A stretch of DNA of 64,000 nt, from positions 3,534,001 to 3,598,000 of the forward strand of contig NZ_CP063353.1 of NCBI RefSeq assembly GCF_014931565.1, in the 5' to 3' direction. The translations under genes and the position numbers were made by a program. The notes beneath the pieces were generated by a model. It made no database searches and was not told where the DNA came from. It saw only the letters and a program-made list of their open reading frames with translations. Origin of the DNA: Clostridium sp. 'deep sea' (GTDB lineage Bacteria; Bacillota; UBA994; PWPR01). This document shows positions 35,905 through 45,752 of the stretch, one piece after another (position 1 is the stretch's first letter; each line of letters starts with the position of its first letter).

Positions 35905-36501
35905 TTGAAAAAACAGTATTTTGTAATAGCAGAAAGCAAAAGACAAAAAATCGAAAAAACAGTTTTAGCAGAGTTTTCAGCTCACTTTTATTATGAAGCA
36001 TCGCTTAATAATATAGTTAAACAAAGTGGAATCTCTAAAGGAGGTTTGTTTAAGTATATAAACTCAAAAGAGGATTTATATTTATATTTATATCAAAAAT
36101 ACCTTAACGAGCTAGTAAGCTATCAAGCAGATAACTTAAATGCAAAAACAACAGATTTTTTAGAGCGAATTAAAGAGTTAGCACACTTAAGTTTGTTATA
36201 CTATCAGCAAAATGAACACGTATATAACTTTATTTTAAACGGCTTAACTGACTACTCGGCAGTGGTTTACAAAAGAGTGATTGGCTTAAAAAATGAGGTA
36301 TTAAAAAATTATCATAATCAATTGCTCAAAGGGATAAATTTTAAAAACTATCACTACTCAAAACAGCAAATGTTAGAGATTTATGAGTGGATAAGTACAG
36401 GTATTAACGCTAGCATTAAAAACACAAATACAATTGAAGATATTTTAGCTAAATTAGATATGCTTGTAGAGGTCTTAAAGTTTGGGGTTATGAGGAGGTA
36501 A
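35905..36501 (+). CDS. TetR-family transcriptional regulator
   Basis: Regulator of 198 residues starting at TTG, with GGGGGTG eight bases upstream. The helix-turn-helix reads ASLNNIVKQSGISKGGLFKYINSKEDLY. The rest is an all-helical ligand domain. It is followed after four bases by the hydrolase gene, so the two are co-transcribed. Confidence 0.88.
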   Translation: MKKQYFVIAESKRQKIEKTVLAEFSAHFYYEASLNNIVKQSGISKGGLFKYINSKEDLYLYLYQKYLNELVSYQADNLNAKTTDFLERIKELAHLSLLYYQQNEHVYNFILNGLTDYSAVVYKRVIGLKNEVLKNYHNQLLKGINFKNYHYSKQQMLEIYEWISTGINASIKNTNTIEDILAKLDMLVEVLKFGVMRR

Positions 36502-36505
36502 TTTA

Positions 36506-37207
36506 ATGAATTATTCTATATACAATAAAAAAAAAAGTGATACAATAATTTTTTTAAATGGAGCAGGAGTAGGTCAGTGGATGTGGACTAAACAAATAAA
36601 AAACCTTAAAGATTATCAACTAATTACCTTCGACTATCTTGGCCATACAGCAGATAATAAACACTTTGTTAACATGCAAACAGAAATAAACAGGCTTAAA
36701 GAACTTATGCAAGACCATTGTACAGCTAAAGTATACCTTGTTGGCTTTAGCCTAGGGGCTCAAATTAGCTTACTAGCTCAGCAGCAGTTGTTAATAGAAA
36801 AAGCCATAATTATAAGCACCCTAAATAAGCCAAATAAACTGATGTACCAAATCCTAAAGCCTTTTATAAAGCTCTCAATGCCTTTTGTTAAATATAAATG
36901 GTATGCCAAATTAAATGCTAGCCAACTTAATATTAAACAAGAGTTATTTGAAAATTATTTTGTAACCTCAAAATTTTTAAGCTATAAATCATTAAAAAAT
37001 ATTTATAAAGAAAATATGAGTTTTAAGTTTGGTAAAGTAAATAATGAAAAAACAAGGGTATTAGTAGGTGCTAATGAGGTTAAGGTTGTAAAACAATCAG
37101 CTCAAGAGTTATCGAGTAACTTTATAGAAATAAATAATGCTGGCCATGACATACCTTATAATCACTTTGAGAAATTAAATAAACTAATTACACAATTTTT
37201 TAAATAA
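36506..37207 (+). CDS. alpha/beta-fold hydrolase
   Basis: Soluble hydrolase of 233 residues. NGAGVGQWMW near residue 18 is the oxyanion strand-loop, GFSLGAQ near 81 carries the nucleophile Ser, and NNAGHDIPYNHF near 213 the catalytic His; the acid residue is likely in the strand before VGANEVKV. The substrate is unknown. Co-transcribed with the TetR regulator. Confidence 0.85.
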   Translation: MNYSIYNKKKSDTIIFLNGAGVGQWMWTKQIKNLKDYQLITFDYLGHTADNKHFVNMQTEINRLKELMQDHCTAKVYLVGFSLGAQISLLAQQQLLIEKAIIISTLNKPNKLMYQILKPFIKLSMPFVKYKWYAKLNASQLNIKQELFENYFVTSKFLSYKSLKNIYKENMSFKFGKVNNEKTRVLVGANEVKVVKQSAQELSSNFIEINNAGHDIPYNHFEKLNKLITQFFK

Positions 37208-37240
37208 TTCTCTGAATCACTAAATAAAATAAATAAGAAC

Positions 37241-37278
37241 TAAGGGTAAAATATATTGGTAAAATGTTTTGCCCTTAA
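37241..37278 (+). terminator. terminator after the hydrolase gene
   Basis: TAAGGGTAAAA pairs with TTTTGCCCTTA around a 16-base loop, followed by a T-rich stretch. Confidence 0.6.
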
Positions 37279-37426
37279 TTTTATTTAAAAAGCTATTAAT
37301 ACTGTTTTGCAAATAAGATTAGTGATTTTTATTATTTTAGTTAACTTATTGTGTGTTAAAACAATATAAAATATAATTAAGTTAGTTACTATATGTAACT
37401 AGTGTCTAATATAGGAGGGAAAATAC

Positions 37427-38569
37427 ATGAAGTATGTTACCTTAGGTGCTACTGGTTTAAAGGCGTCAAGATTTGGATTAGGATGTGTCAGATTCATTGA
37501 TGATGGAGAGCAATCTGCTATAAAGCTTATAAGGTATGCCTTAGATAACGGAGTTAATTACCTAGATACAGCTTATTACTATGGCAATAGCGAAGAAATT
37601 GTTGGTAAAGCACTTACAAATGGCTATAGAGATAAAGCCATATTAGTAACAAAATCACCCTTAGCTAGTTGTGAAAAGTATGAAGACCTCGAAAAATACC
37701 TAGACATAGAGCTTAAAAAACTACAAACAGACTACATAGATATTTACTTAATTCATAATATTGATGCTAAAAAATACCATAAAGTAGCAAAGCTAAACTA
37801 TAAAAAGTTCTTCGAATCCATGAAGAAAAAAGGCAAAATAAGATACCATGGTTGTTCAGTACATGGCTCTTTTGAACACCTTAAACAAGTAATAGATAAC
37901 CATAGTTTTCAGTTAATGACTTTGCAAGTAGGTTTATTAGATACCGACATTCAAGCTGGGGTTAAAGGGTTAAAATATGTTAGCCAAAACTATAATATGC
38001 CCACTTCAATAATGTCACCACTTAGGGGTGGAAACCTTGTTAAATATGCTCCTCAAAAAGTACATGACTTAATAAATAGCTTTCCTGTAAAACGCTCAAT
38101 AGCAGAATGGGGTTTTAGGTACTTGTATAATATGCCCGAGGTTTCGGTTGTATTAAGTGGAGTTAGCAATATAGAGCAACTTAAAGATAATATTAAAATA
38201 TTTAGCAAGGCTGAAACTAATGTCATAAACATTAAAGAGCAACAACTACTGCAAAATATAAAAACGGCATTTTTAAAAAGCTATGCTGTTCCATGCACTA
38301 CCTGTAAATACTGTTTGCCATGCCCGCAAAACATTAACATACCTAAAATACTAAGCCTATATAATAAAATTTCAGTAGCTCCTAACCACATAGATAATCA
38401 GTATTATCAAAACGAAATGATTGCTAATAAAACAGATGTTAGCCAATGTATAGAGTGTGGTGCCTGTGAAAAACAATGTCCACAAGAAATAAACATAATT
38501 AAAAAATTAAAAGAGGCTCATGAAAAATTATCAGAAAAAAGAGAAGCAATAGGCTTATTATCAATTTAA
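37427..38569 (+). CDS. aldo/keto reductase with C-terminal 4Fe-4S domain
   Basis: Oxidoreductase of 380 residues. The TIM-barrel part has LDTAYYYGNSEEIVG with the catalytic Asp and Tyr, and KSPLAS in place of the usual Lys motif. Residues 290-380 hold two Cys clusters: CTTCKYCLPCPQNINIP and CIECGACEKQCP, as in ferredoxin-like aldo/keto reductases of anaerobes. It probably passes electrons between ferredoxin and carbonyl substrates. AGGAGGG precedes the ATG. Single gene, closed by the terminator at 38607. Confidence 0.92.
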   Translation: MKYVTLGATGLKASRFGLGCVRFIDDGEQSAIKLIRYALDNGVNYLDTAYYYGNSEEIVGKALTNGYRDKAILVTKSPLASCEKYEDLEKYLDIELKKLQTDYIDIYLIHNIDAKKYHKVAKLNYKKFFESMKKKGKIRYHGCSVHGSFEHLKQVIDNHSFQLMTLQVGLLDTDIQAGVKGLKYVSQNYNMPTSIMSPLRGGNLVKYAPQKVHDLINSFPVKRSIAEWGFRYLYNMPEVSVVLSGVSNIEQLKDNIKIFSKAETNVINIKEQQLLQNIKTAFLKSYAVPCTTCKYCLPCPQNINIPKILSLYNKISVAPNHIDNQYYQNEMIANKTDVSQCIECGACEKQCPQEINIIKKLKEAHEKLSEKREAIGLLSI

Positions 38570-38606
38570 AATATTTGAGACCATTAAAATAAATTTAAAA
38601 AAATAA

Positions 38607-38665
38607 AAGGTTAAGGTAAAAGTGCTACTTAAAAAGTGCAAAATTTACCCTAACCTTGTTTTTTT
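38607..38665. terminator. terminator between convergent genes
   Basis: AAGGTTAAGGTAAA (38607-38620) pairs with TTTACCCTAACCTT (38644-38657), T run after it on the plus strand. Confidence 0.8.
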
Positions 38666-38674
38666 ACAGTAATC

Positions 38675-39400
38675 TTATATTAGTATATCAATTTTTGATG
38701 TCTGTTTAACAGAATTTTTTCTTTGAGTAGCTACTTTGTTATTGGCAACAGGCTTTATTGTTTGGTTATCAGTATTTTCAGTACCATTAACTTTCTTTTT
38801 GACTTCATCTTTATCGTTATTATTGATTTTAGCTGTTTCCGTATTTTTAAGATCTTGATTTGCTGTTTTTTCCACTTTCTTGGCAGTTTTTCTTAAATCA
38901 TTATTTATTTTATTAGATTTTTTAATAATACTATCTTCGAGATTATCAATTTTCTCTTCAATGCTTTGACCAGCTGCTGGATATTTACCGCTACTGGTTG
39001 CAATCCTCAGCTTGTTCTTTAATTCTGTGCGTACCTTACCCATAGTTTGTAAATATGAGTATCCTGATACTGCAGAAAGCATATGTGCTGAATTTATATC
39101 TGCTACAGTTCCTACTCTTTGTATTTGTTTCTTCTCATTATTAGAGATATTTACTGTTTTTGATTCACTAGAATTGCATTTTACTTTATTTTTACTTTGT
39201 TGCTGAATTTGTGTTTCAATTGACTCAATTTGCTCTTGTATAGCTTTGATTTTCTCCTGCTTTATTTTTGGGTCCATTTTACTTTCATTAACTTGTTTTA
39301 GCTGCTTTTGCAACTGCATTTTCTGCTTTTCAAGTATTTTTATATTATTATCTGTAGAATAACAGAATTTATTTGAGCTTGAAACTGCTGTAATATTCAT
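38675..39400 (-). CDS. FlxA-like coiled-coil protein
   Basis: Protein of 241 residues with no signal peptide. A coiled coil at about 22-68 (KMQLQKQLKQVNES, IKAIQEQIESIETQI) resembles FlxA-like family proteins. A middle part (SAHMLSAVSGYSYLQTMGKVRTELKNK) looks helical, and the last 90 residues are a low-complexity Lys/Asn/Thr tail. GGAGGAAG precedes the ATG. Role unknown; some FlxA genes lie in flagellar regulons but no flagellar gene is near. Confidence 0.6.
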   Translation of the reverse strand: MNITAVSSSNKFCYSTDNNIKILEKQKMQLQKQLKQVNESKMDPKIKQEKIKAIQEQIESIETQIQQQSKNKVKCNSSESKTVNISNNEKKQIQRVGTVADINSAHMLSAVSGYSYLQTMGKVRTELKNKLRIATSSGKYPAAGQSIEEKIDNLEDSIIKKSNKINNDLRKTAKKVEKTANQDLKNTETAKINNNDKDEVKKKVNGTENTDNQTIKPVANNKVATQRKNSVKQTSKIDILI

Positions 39401-39660
39401 TAACTTCCTCCCTAAACAAAAAATTTACTATTATTCACTACAAAATATTTCGGTAACATTTTAATATTCTTTAAATCCTATTTTAAATTAGATTTTTCTT
39501 ATATGTAATAAATTACTTATAGTTCAAATTAATTTTAATTTCGAAAATAAATATAGCTTTAACAATGCTGTTGTTACACAGTATTTTAAAGTATATTTAT
39601 TGTTGACTAATATATTTTTATTGATTATTATAAAAAAAATATCTTTAGTTAGGAGCTTAT

Positions 39661-40494
39661 ATGAATACATTTATTAGCAACTATATAAAGCAAACAACCT
39701 ATACAAATCCTCACCAATATGCTTATTTATACAGTGATATTCCAAACGATATTTGTAGTATAGTTAAAATAGTTAACAACCTCTTAATCCATCCTTCTAA
39801 GCTTTCAAAATATTCAGATATCAATGTTAATGAAACTGAAATATGGAATAACGAACCAAAAACAGTATTTGATATTTTAAAAAAATTAGCAAAAAAGAAC
39901 AATACCAGCTTAGTTAATGCTAGAGCAAATAATGAAAAAGTAATTGTTACCTGTAGGGGTTTTACCCTTTTATTAACATCAATATTGAGACATAAAGGTA
40001 TACCTGCAAGAGCACGAGCAGGTTTTGCTCCCTATATTGTTAAAGAAATTAATATAGATCATTTTATTTGTGAGTGTTATATTAAACAGCAGCAAAGGTG
40101 GGTATTATTGGATGCTGATTTTCTCAAAATAGATTTTGATAAAAGTGAGTTTTGCTATGTTGCCAATGTATATTTAGATTGTTTATCAGGTAAAAAGGAT
40201 GCCTTAAAGTTTGGTTGTGATGATAATTGGGGATTTTCATATATTATAATGTATTTAAACCTAGATTTACTTTGTTTATGCAAAGCTGAATACTGGTATA
40301 ATCCCAAAACCCCAATTACTAATAAACTTTATTGGAGCGGAAAAACAAGCTATAATGAGGCTACTAAAAACTTATCAACTAATGAAAAAAAATTATTGTT
40401 TGAGCTTGCTAAGTTAATGCAATACTGCAATGAAAACTATAGTAGGCTACAAGATATACTCAATAATGACTTGTGTTTATTGCCGAAACTATAA
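39661..40494 (+). CDS. transglutaminase-like superfamily protein
   Basis: Soluble protein of 277 residues. The Cys of CRGFTLLLTSILRHKGIPAR near residue 99, the His of IDHFICECYI and the Asp of WVLLDADFLK form the Cys-His-Asp triad of transglutaminase-fold proteases and amidases. It may cleave peptides or act on small amides; no signal peptide is seen. A weak binding site (AGGAG) lies before the ATG. Confidence 0.75.
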   Translation: MNTFISNYIKQTTYTNPHQYAYLYSDIPNDICSIVKIVNNLLIHPSKLSKYSDINVNETEIWNNEPKTVFDILKKLAKKNNTSLVNARANNEKVIVTCRGFTLLLTSILRHKGIPARARAGFAPYIVKEINIDHFICECYIKQQQRWVLLDADFLKIDFDKSEFCYVANVYLDCLSGKKDALKFGCDDNWGFSYIIMYLNLDLLCLCKAEYWYNPKTPITNKLYWSGKTSYNEATKNLSTNEKKLLFELAKLMQYCNENYSRLQDILNNDLCLLPKL

Positions 40495-40574
40495 ACCCTA
40501 ATTATGTTTTTTAATATATACTAGCTATGTTTTTTCCATAATAAACTATTTATATTATAATTAAAAAGTCTATT

Positions 40575-40606
40575 AATGAGAGCACTTGTTTAAGGCTCTC
40601 ATTTTA
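40575..40606 (+). terminator. terminator after the transglutaminase-like gene
   Basis: AATGAGAGC (40575-40583) pairs with GCTCTCATT (40595-40603), followed by a short T run. Confidence 0.6.
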
Positions 40607-40880
40607 ATGTATAAAAACCATAAAAATCACTTAATTATCACATGAGTAAAACGTGATTTAGGTAGTTTTAACAGGTAAAATGAACATAGGCAATATTAAT
40701 AATACTATACAAGGCAAAATAACTCTAAGTGTAATAATCAAAGTCAAATATTTAAAGTAAATAATATTTAAATAATAAAATACGAAAATAAAGTAGTTGA
40801 TGGTGAAAACTACACTTAACAAGGTATAATAAATGTATCATATAAAGCCTTTTATAAGTCTAAACAAGGTGGTGAATGAA
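40607..40880. other. gene-free region ahead of the two-component system
   Basis: A/T-rich. A TATAAT at 40825-40830 without a clear -35 may be the promoter of the response-regulator gene. Nothing else recognised. Confidence 0.4.
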
Positions 40881-41543
40881 TTGAGTAAAATATATTTAGT
40901 AGAAGATGAAAAAGCTTTAAGAGATTTACTAGTATCATACTTAAAAGATGCTGGTTATCAAGTTACCTCTTTTGAAGATGGTTTACAAGCCAAAAATCAT
41001 ATTAAAGATAAACCAGATTTATGGATTTTAGATATTATGTTGCCTGGAATAGATGGATATTCGTTAATTAATGAAATTAAAAAGCTCTCCGCAAACATCC
41101 CTGTAATTTTTATGTCAGCTCGAAGTGCCGAGTTAGATAGAGTTATTGGTTTAGAAATGGGCAGCGATGACTATTTACCTAAGCCTTTTTTACCCAGAGA
41201 ACTAGTACTTAGGGTTAATAGAATATTACAAAAAGAGCGATTACCCAAAGAAAATACCATTTTAAAGATAGGAACATGTAATTTTAACAGGCAAAATAGA
41301 ACCATAAATAGCAATGATAAAGAGATTCAATTAACTGTAAAAGAATTTGATATATTAAACTACCTAGTTATAAATAAAGGATTAGCTATTAGCCGTACCC
41401 AAATTATAGATAAAGTTTGGGGAGCAGACTATTTTGGATCAGAGCGAGTAGTAGATGATACCATAAAACGTTTACGCAAAAAGGTTCCTGAACTACCTTT
41501 ATCATCAATTTATGGTTACGGTTATATCTTAAAAGTGGAGTAA
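40881..41543 (+). CDS. OmpR-family response regulator
   Basis: DNA-binding regulator of 220 residues. The receiver domain has acidic VEDE at 6-9, the phosphorylated Asp in LWILDIMLPG and Lys in YLPKPFLPRE. The C-terminal winged helix ends in a typical RVVDDTIKRLRKKV. The TTG at 40881 is chosen, after AGGTGGTG; a longer start from ATG at 40833 adds 16 residues lacking homology to the fold. Four bases separate it from the kinase gene. Confidence 0.93.
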   Translation: MSKIYLVEDEKALRDLLVSYLKDAGYQVTSFEDGLQAKNHIKDKPDLWILDIMLPGIDGYSLINEIKKLSANIPVIFMSARSAELDRVIGLEMGSDDYLPKPFLPRELVLRVNRILQKERLPKENTILKIGTCNFNRQNRTINSNDKEIQLTVKEFDILNYLVINKGLAISRTQIIDKVWGADYFGSERVVDDTIKRLRKKVPELPLSSIYGYGYILKVE

Positions 41544-41547
41544 AAAC

Positions 41548-42885
41548 ATGAATAAACGGTTTAAATCAATTAGTCTAAAAATATGGTATGAGATGGCCAA
41601 AATTGTAGGCATTATCTTCATACTTGTTTTCATAATGAACATACTAATAGCTGGTAAATTTAATGAGGGTTTTGTTTATGAACGCTTAAATGATGTAGCT
41701 AAAAATACCGAAAACCAACAAGATTACTCATTGTACATGCAACAAGAGCAACAATGGGTAGATTTGTTTAGTGTGAAAATGGAAAACAATAACTATTTTG
41801 TTACCCCTCATGGTTTAAACCGATTTAGTTTAGCAAATAGATTAACCCGTAAAAAGGCTATAAATATAATTGCTGAAAAAATATCTCTAAACAACAATGA
41901 TACACAAGGAAAAATAACAAAAGGTTTTGACTCATACTTTTACTATGTGGTATGGAACCCCACTAAAACCCAAGCCGATGTATATTACACTGTATTGCCA
42001 AATTTGGTTTTTAGTTGGAAATTAATTTTACCGTTATCATTTTTATTGATAGTAAGCTTTTTTGCTGTTAGGTTGGCAACAACAAGACTGGTTAGACCAA
42101 TAAAAGAGCTAGAGAAATTTGCTAATGAAATATCTAAACGTAATTGGGATGTACAGGTACCAAAAATAGAGTCAGATGAAATTGGCATATTAACAGAGGC
42201 TTTAGCCAATATGAAAGAGTCACTAAGAGTGGCAGAGGAGCGAGATCGAAAGTTTTTGCAATCTGTGTCGCATGATTTAAAGACCCCTGTTATGATAATA
42301 AAAGGTTATACTCAAGCTGTTATGGATGGAGTAGGGGTAACCTCTTTAGATGAGTCTTTACTAGTTATTAAAAAAGAATCAGAGCGTTTAGAACGACGCA
42401 TAACCCAATTACTTAGGTTAAATACCCTAGATCACTCATTAAGAATTAATGATAATAAACACATAATAAGAGTAGATAGACTCTTAAAAAGCTTGGTAGC
42501 AAAATTTAAAGTAATAAGACCAGAGCTAGTATGGCATTTAAATTTGAAGAGCGTTGAGATTATGGGTGATAGTGAGGCACTTTTAATTGCTTTTGAAAAC
42601 ATTTTAGACAATCAGCTTAGGTATGCTAAAAGTGCAGTATGTATAGAAATAAACACAAAAAATAATTTAATAATTAAAATAGCTAACGATGGCGAAAAAT
42701 TTTCAAGTGATGACCCTATGGAATTATTTGATTCCTACAAAAAAGACAAAAATGGAAACTTTGGTTTAGGCTTAGCTATCGTAAAACGAGTTGTAGAAGT
42801 ACATGATGCAAACATAAAAGCTCACAACACTGCAACAGGAGTGGAGTTCATAATAATATTTAAAAATGGCTTTTGTGCAGTATAA
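41548..42885 (+). CDS. sensor histidine kinase
   Basis: Membrane kinase of 445 residues. Two transmembrane segments (about 15-35 and 150-172) flank an outer sensor domain of some 115 residues. A HAMP linker (RLVRPIKELEKFANEI) precedes the H-box SVSHDLKTPVMIIKGY and the ATPase with N box (ENILDNQLRYA) and G box (NFGLGLAIVKRV). It pairs with the preceding regulator. The signal is unknown. Confidence 0.93.
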   Translation: MNKRFKSISLKIWYEMAKIVGIIFILVFIMNILIAGKFNEGFVYERLNDVAKNTENQQDYSLYMQQEQQWVDLFSVKMENNNYFVTPHGLNRFSLANRLTRKKAINIIAEKISLNNNDTQGKITKGFDSYFYYVVWNPTKTQADVYYTVLPNLVFSWKLILPLSFLLIVSFFAVRLATTRLVRPIKELEKFANEISKRNWDVQVPKIESDEIGILTEALANMKESLRVAEERDRKFLQSVSHDLKTPVMIIKGYTQAVMDGVGVTSLDESLLVIKKESERLERRITQLLRLNTLDHSLRINDNKHIIRVDRLLKSLVAKFKVIRPELVWHLNLKSVEIMGDSEALLIAFENILDNQLRYAKSAVCIEINTKNNLIIKIANDGEKFSSDDPMELFDSYKKDKNGNFGLGLAIVKRVVEVHDANIKAHNTATGVEFIIIFKNGFCAV

Positions 42886-42952
42886 ATACCAATAAAATCA
42901 GCTATTTTAGCAGTTTATGTGCCAAAATGTAGCAAAATTCTATTATCTTAGT

Positions 42953-42981
42953 TTGACAAATAGCAAGAATAATGCTAAATT
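42953..42981 (+). promoter_or_regulatory. promoter of the cold-shock gene
   Basis: TTGACA (42953-42958), 17 bases, TAAATT (42976-42981). It predicts a 5' leader of about 130 bases, as usual for cold-shock mRNAs whose leaders act as temperature sensors. Confidence 0.65.
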
Positions 42982-43121
42982 GTGAGTGCTTAAATTTTTA
43001 GTAAATTAGTTTAACATGAATATTTTTAATAGGTGTTCATATAAGTATCATCCTAATTAAGAATTGTATCGGTTATCTCTTTTAGTAAATTTAAGAAAAA
43101 AAATTGGGAGGTACTATAATT

Positions 43122-43322
43122 ATGAATGGTACAGTAAAATGGTTTAACTCAGATAAAGGTTTTGGATTCATCACATGTGAAGATGGAACAGATGTTTTCG
43201 CTCATTACTCTAAAATCAATGGTAGTGGTTTCAAATCTTTAGAAGAAGGCCAAAAGGTTACTTTCGAAGTAGTTGAAGGTCCTAAAGGTTTACAAGCTGA
43301 AGAAATTAATGTTGTTCAATAA
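43122..43322 (+). CDS. CspA-family cold-shock protein
   Basis: OB-fold RNA chaperone of 66 residues, full family length. RNP1 is KGFGFI and RNP2 is VFAHYS. The ATG at 43122 follows GGGAGG by ten bases; an ATG six codons earlier would precede that site. A strong terminator follows. Codon use is richer in C/G than in most neighbours, as expected for a highly expressed gene. Confidence 0.95.
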   Translation: MNGTVKWFNSDKGFGFITCEDGTDVFAHYSKINGSGFKSLEEGQKVTFEVVEGPKGLQAEEINVVQ

Positions 43323-43336
43323 TAAAACTATATAAT

Positions 43337-43374
43337 AAAAAGTGATTTTGAGTTTACTCAAAATCACTTTTTTT
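43337..43374 (+). terminator. terminator of the cold-shock gene
   Basis: Sixteen-base perfect stem 43337-43352 with 43357-43372, loop TTTA, T run. Confidence 0.92.
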
Positions 43375-43387
43375 GTTTTATATAAAA

Positions 43388-43431
43388 AAAAGCCTAATCT
43401 CATTACAATGCACTTATATGAGACTAGGCTT
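43388..43431 (-). terminator. minus-strand terminator without a known gene
   Basis: AAGCCTAATCTCAT (43390-43403) pairs with ATGAGACTAGGCTT (43418-43431) with one mismatch. The run of A before it is a U tract on the minus strand, so it would stop a transcript coming from the right, where no minus-strand gene is seen for over 5 kb. Confidence 0.6.
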
Positions 43432-44175
43432 ATAGAACTAAGTATGTAAACTGTATTGTAAATAAATACGTGTAATCAAATAAAACTTAATAGCAATATA
43501 TTTACTCGTCTTTATTAAATTTAATATTTGTAAGGGTGTTTTTAGGCTTATAAACATGAATGCAAGCTAGGATGTTGTTGTGTCTTATATCAAATTTCAA
43601 ATAATTATCTATGCAACTATATATTTTAACTATAATTGATAATTTAAGCCATGTTAAGTAGCTTGTTGTAATTTAGTTATATTAATTTCATATATGTAAT
43701 ATGTATATGTTTATTAAATAAGGGCTTACCTCTTTGTTTTTTGAGGTAATATCTTGTTCAGCTATAATATTGTATACATTATTATAAAAAATTTTACATA
43801 CCTATAAATATGGTAGTACTAAATAATCAGCCAATTATAACAGTTTTTTTAAATTGTTATAACACAATTCTAGTGTATGTTAGATGATAATATAAACATG
43901 TTTATTGAGTACTGCAAAAAAGCTAGCAACACATGGTAGCTAAAGCTTAATTTGAAAGCATATAAAACAGTGGTATACTGGTAAACAGCAGTATTCTATA
44001 AAATAAAATGATAAACTAAATATATTATAATTACAACATAAAATTTATGAATCATGCTTTTAATAAATAGCTTAAATAACTAGTATAAAAAATAAAACTA
44101 AGGCTTTAAAAAATGCTCTATTACAATAATCAAAAGTCAGTTAAAATATTATAAAACATATTATTGTGACATGTG
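43432..44175. other. gene-free region of about 740 bases
   Basis: No open frame with coding character on either strand. Small hairpins (for example TTACCTC/GAGGTAA at 43726-43749) are present. It may hold a small RNA on the minus strand ending at 43390, but no promoter is clear. Confidence 0.35.
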
Positions 44176-44330
44176 TTTACAAAAAAAATAAGGTATGTTA
44201 TTATTCCAGTAGGAACAAGAGTATGAGAATGCTCTCTTTCTTTTGGGATACTCGTGTATGCAGTATCCACTCACCCAAAATAAGGTTTTAAATAACCTTT
44301 AATCGTGAAATTTTACATTAGTAAAATTTC
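44176..44330 (+). promoter_or_regulatory. gdhA promoter and structured 5' leader
   Basis: TTTACA (44176-44181) and TATTAT (44199-44204) 17 bases apart predict a start near 44211 and a leader of about 170 bases. It holds hairpins GGATAC/GTATCC (44246-44268), AAGGTT/AACCTT (44283-44299) and a perfect ten-base stem GAAATTTTAC/GTAAAATTTC (44307-44330). None has a terminator tail. I do not recognise a known riboswitch. Confidence 0.5.
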
Positions 44331-44384
44331 TTAATTGTGAGCCAAATTATATAAAAATATATATAACAAAGGGAGGCTTTTAAA

Positions 44385-45728
44385 GTGTCTTACGTACAAC
44401 AAGTTTTAGAAAAGGTTAAAGCAAGAAATCCACATGAACCAGAGTTCTTGCAAGCGGTTGAGGAAGTTCTAATTTCATTAGAGCCAGTTATCGAGCAACA
44501 TCCAGAGTACGTTGAAGCAAATCTTTTAGAGAGAATTGTAGAACCTGAAAGACAAATTCTTTTCAGAGTACCTTGGGTTGATGACGAAGGTAACGTTCAA
44601 GTTAACCGTGGTATGAGAGTACAGTTTAACGGAGCTATTGGACCATACAAAGGTGGTTTAAGATTCCATCCTTCAGTTTATGTAGGAATTATTAAGTTCT
44701 TAGGTTTCGAGCAAATCTTTAAAAACTCTTTAACTGGTCTACCAATTGGTGGCGGTAAAGGTGGTTCTGACTTTGATCCACGTGGTAAATCTAATGCAGA
44801 AATCATGAGATTCTGCCAAAGCTTTATGACTGAACTTTACAGACACATTGGTCCAGACGTAGACGTTCCTGCTGGTGATATTGGTGTAGGTGGAAGAGAG
44901 ATTGGATACCTATACGGTCAGTATAGAAGAATTAGAGGCGCTTTTGAGAATGGCGTTTTAACTGGTAAAGGACTACCTTATGGTGGTAGCTTAGTAAGAC
45001 CTGAAGCTACAGGTTTTGGTGCAACATATTTTGCTAATGAAGTTCTAAAACACGAAGGTGAAACTTTTGAAGGTAAAATCGTAGCATTATCTGGTTTTGG
45101 TAATGTTGCTTGGGGTGCTGCTCAAAAAATTAGCGATTTAGGCGGTAAAGCTGTTACACTTTCTGGTCCTGATGGATACATTTATGATCCAGACGGAATT
45201 ACTGGTGAAGAAAAGATTAATTATTTACTAGAAATGCGTGCTTCTGGTAGAGATAGAGTTCAAGATTATGCTGATAAATTTGGCGTTGAATTCTTCGCAG
45301 GAGAAAAGCCATGGGGTCGTAAAGTAGATATCGTTATGCCTTGTGCTACTCAAAACGAAATTCGTTTAGAAGATGCTAAGAAGATTGTTGCTAATGGAAT
45401 TAAATATGTTATTGAAGTTTCAAACATGCCAACAACAAATGATGCCTTAGCTTATCTACAAAAGAATAACGTTATTGTAGGTCCTGGTAAAGCTGCTAAC
45501 GCTGGTGGCGTTGCTACATCTGCATTAGAAATGTCTCAAAACAGCTTAAGAATGTCTTGGACAAGAGAAGAAGTTGACGAGAAATTACGTCAAATTATGA
45601 TTAATATTCACAACAATGCTATGACAGCAGCCGAAGAAACTGGTTTAGGCTACAACTTAGTTGCTGGTGCTAACATTGCTGGATTTAAAAAAGTTGCTGA
45701 AGCTATGATGGCTCAAGGTAACTACTAA
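44385..45728 (+). CDS. gdhA: NADP-type glutamate dehydrogenase
   Basis: Hexameric family I dehydrogenase of 447 residues, full length. It interconverts 2-oxoglutarate plus ammonia and glutamate. GLPIGGGKGGSDFDP has the substrate Lys, PAGDIGVGGREIGY the catalytic Asp, and SGFGNVAWGAAQ the dinucleotide fold. It starts at GTG, with GGGAGG eight bases upstream. Codon choice differs from neighbours (more C-ending codons), suggesting very high expression. Single gene with a long leader. Confidence 0.96.
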   Translation: MSYVQQVLEKVKARNPHEPEFLQAVEEVLISLEPVIEQHPEYVEANLLERIVEPERQILFRVPWVDDEGNVQVNRGMRVQFNGAIGPYKGGLRFHPSVYVGIIKFLGFEQIFKNSLTGLPIGGGKGGSDFDPRGKSNAEIMRFCQSFMTELYRHIGPDVDVPAGDIGVGGREIGYLYGQYRRIRGAFENGVLTGKGLPYGGSLVRPEATGFGATYFANEVLKHEGETFEGKIVALSGFGNVAWGAAQKISDLGGKAVTLSGPDGYIYDPDGITGEEKINYLLEMRASGRDRVQDYADKFGVEFFAGEKPWGRKVDIVMPCATQNEIRLEDAKKIVANGIKYVIEVSNMPTTNDALAYLQKNNVIVGPGKAANAGGVATSALEMSQNSLRMSWTREEVDEKLRQIMINIHNNAMTAAEETGLGYNLVAGANIAGFKKVAEAMMAQGNY

Positions 45729-45752
45729 GAGATCATTTATAAATAAATAATT

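Noticed and set aside
38675-39400. Flagellar or phage structural protein
   Set aside because: Only the coiled coil resembles FlxA; no flagellar or phage genes adjoin.
44211-44384. T-box or known riboswitch ahead of gdhA
   Set aside because: No T-box sequence, no terminator tail and no core motif of any class I know was found.
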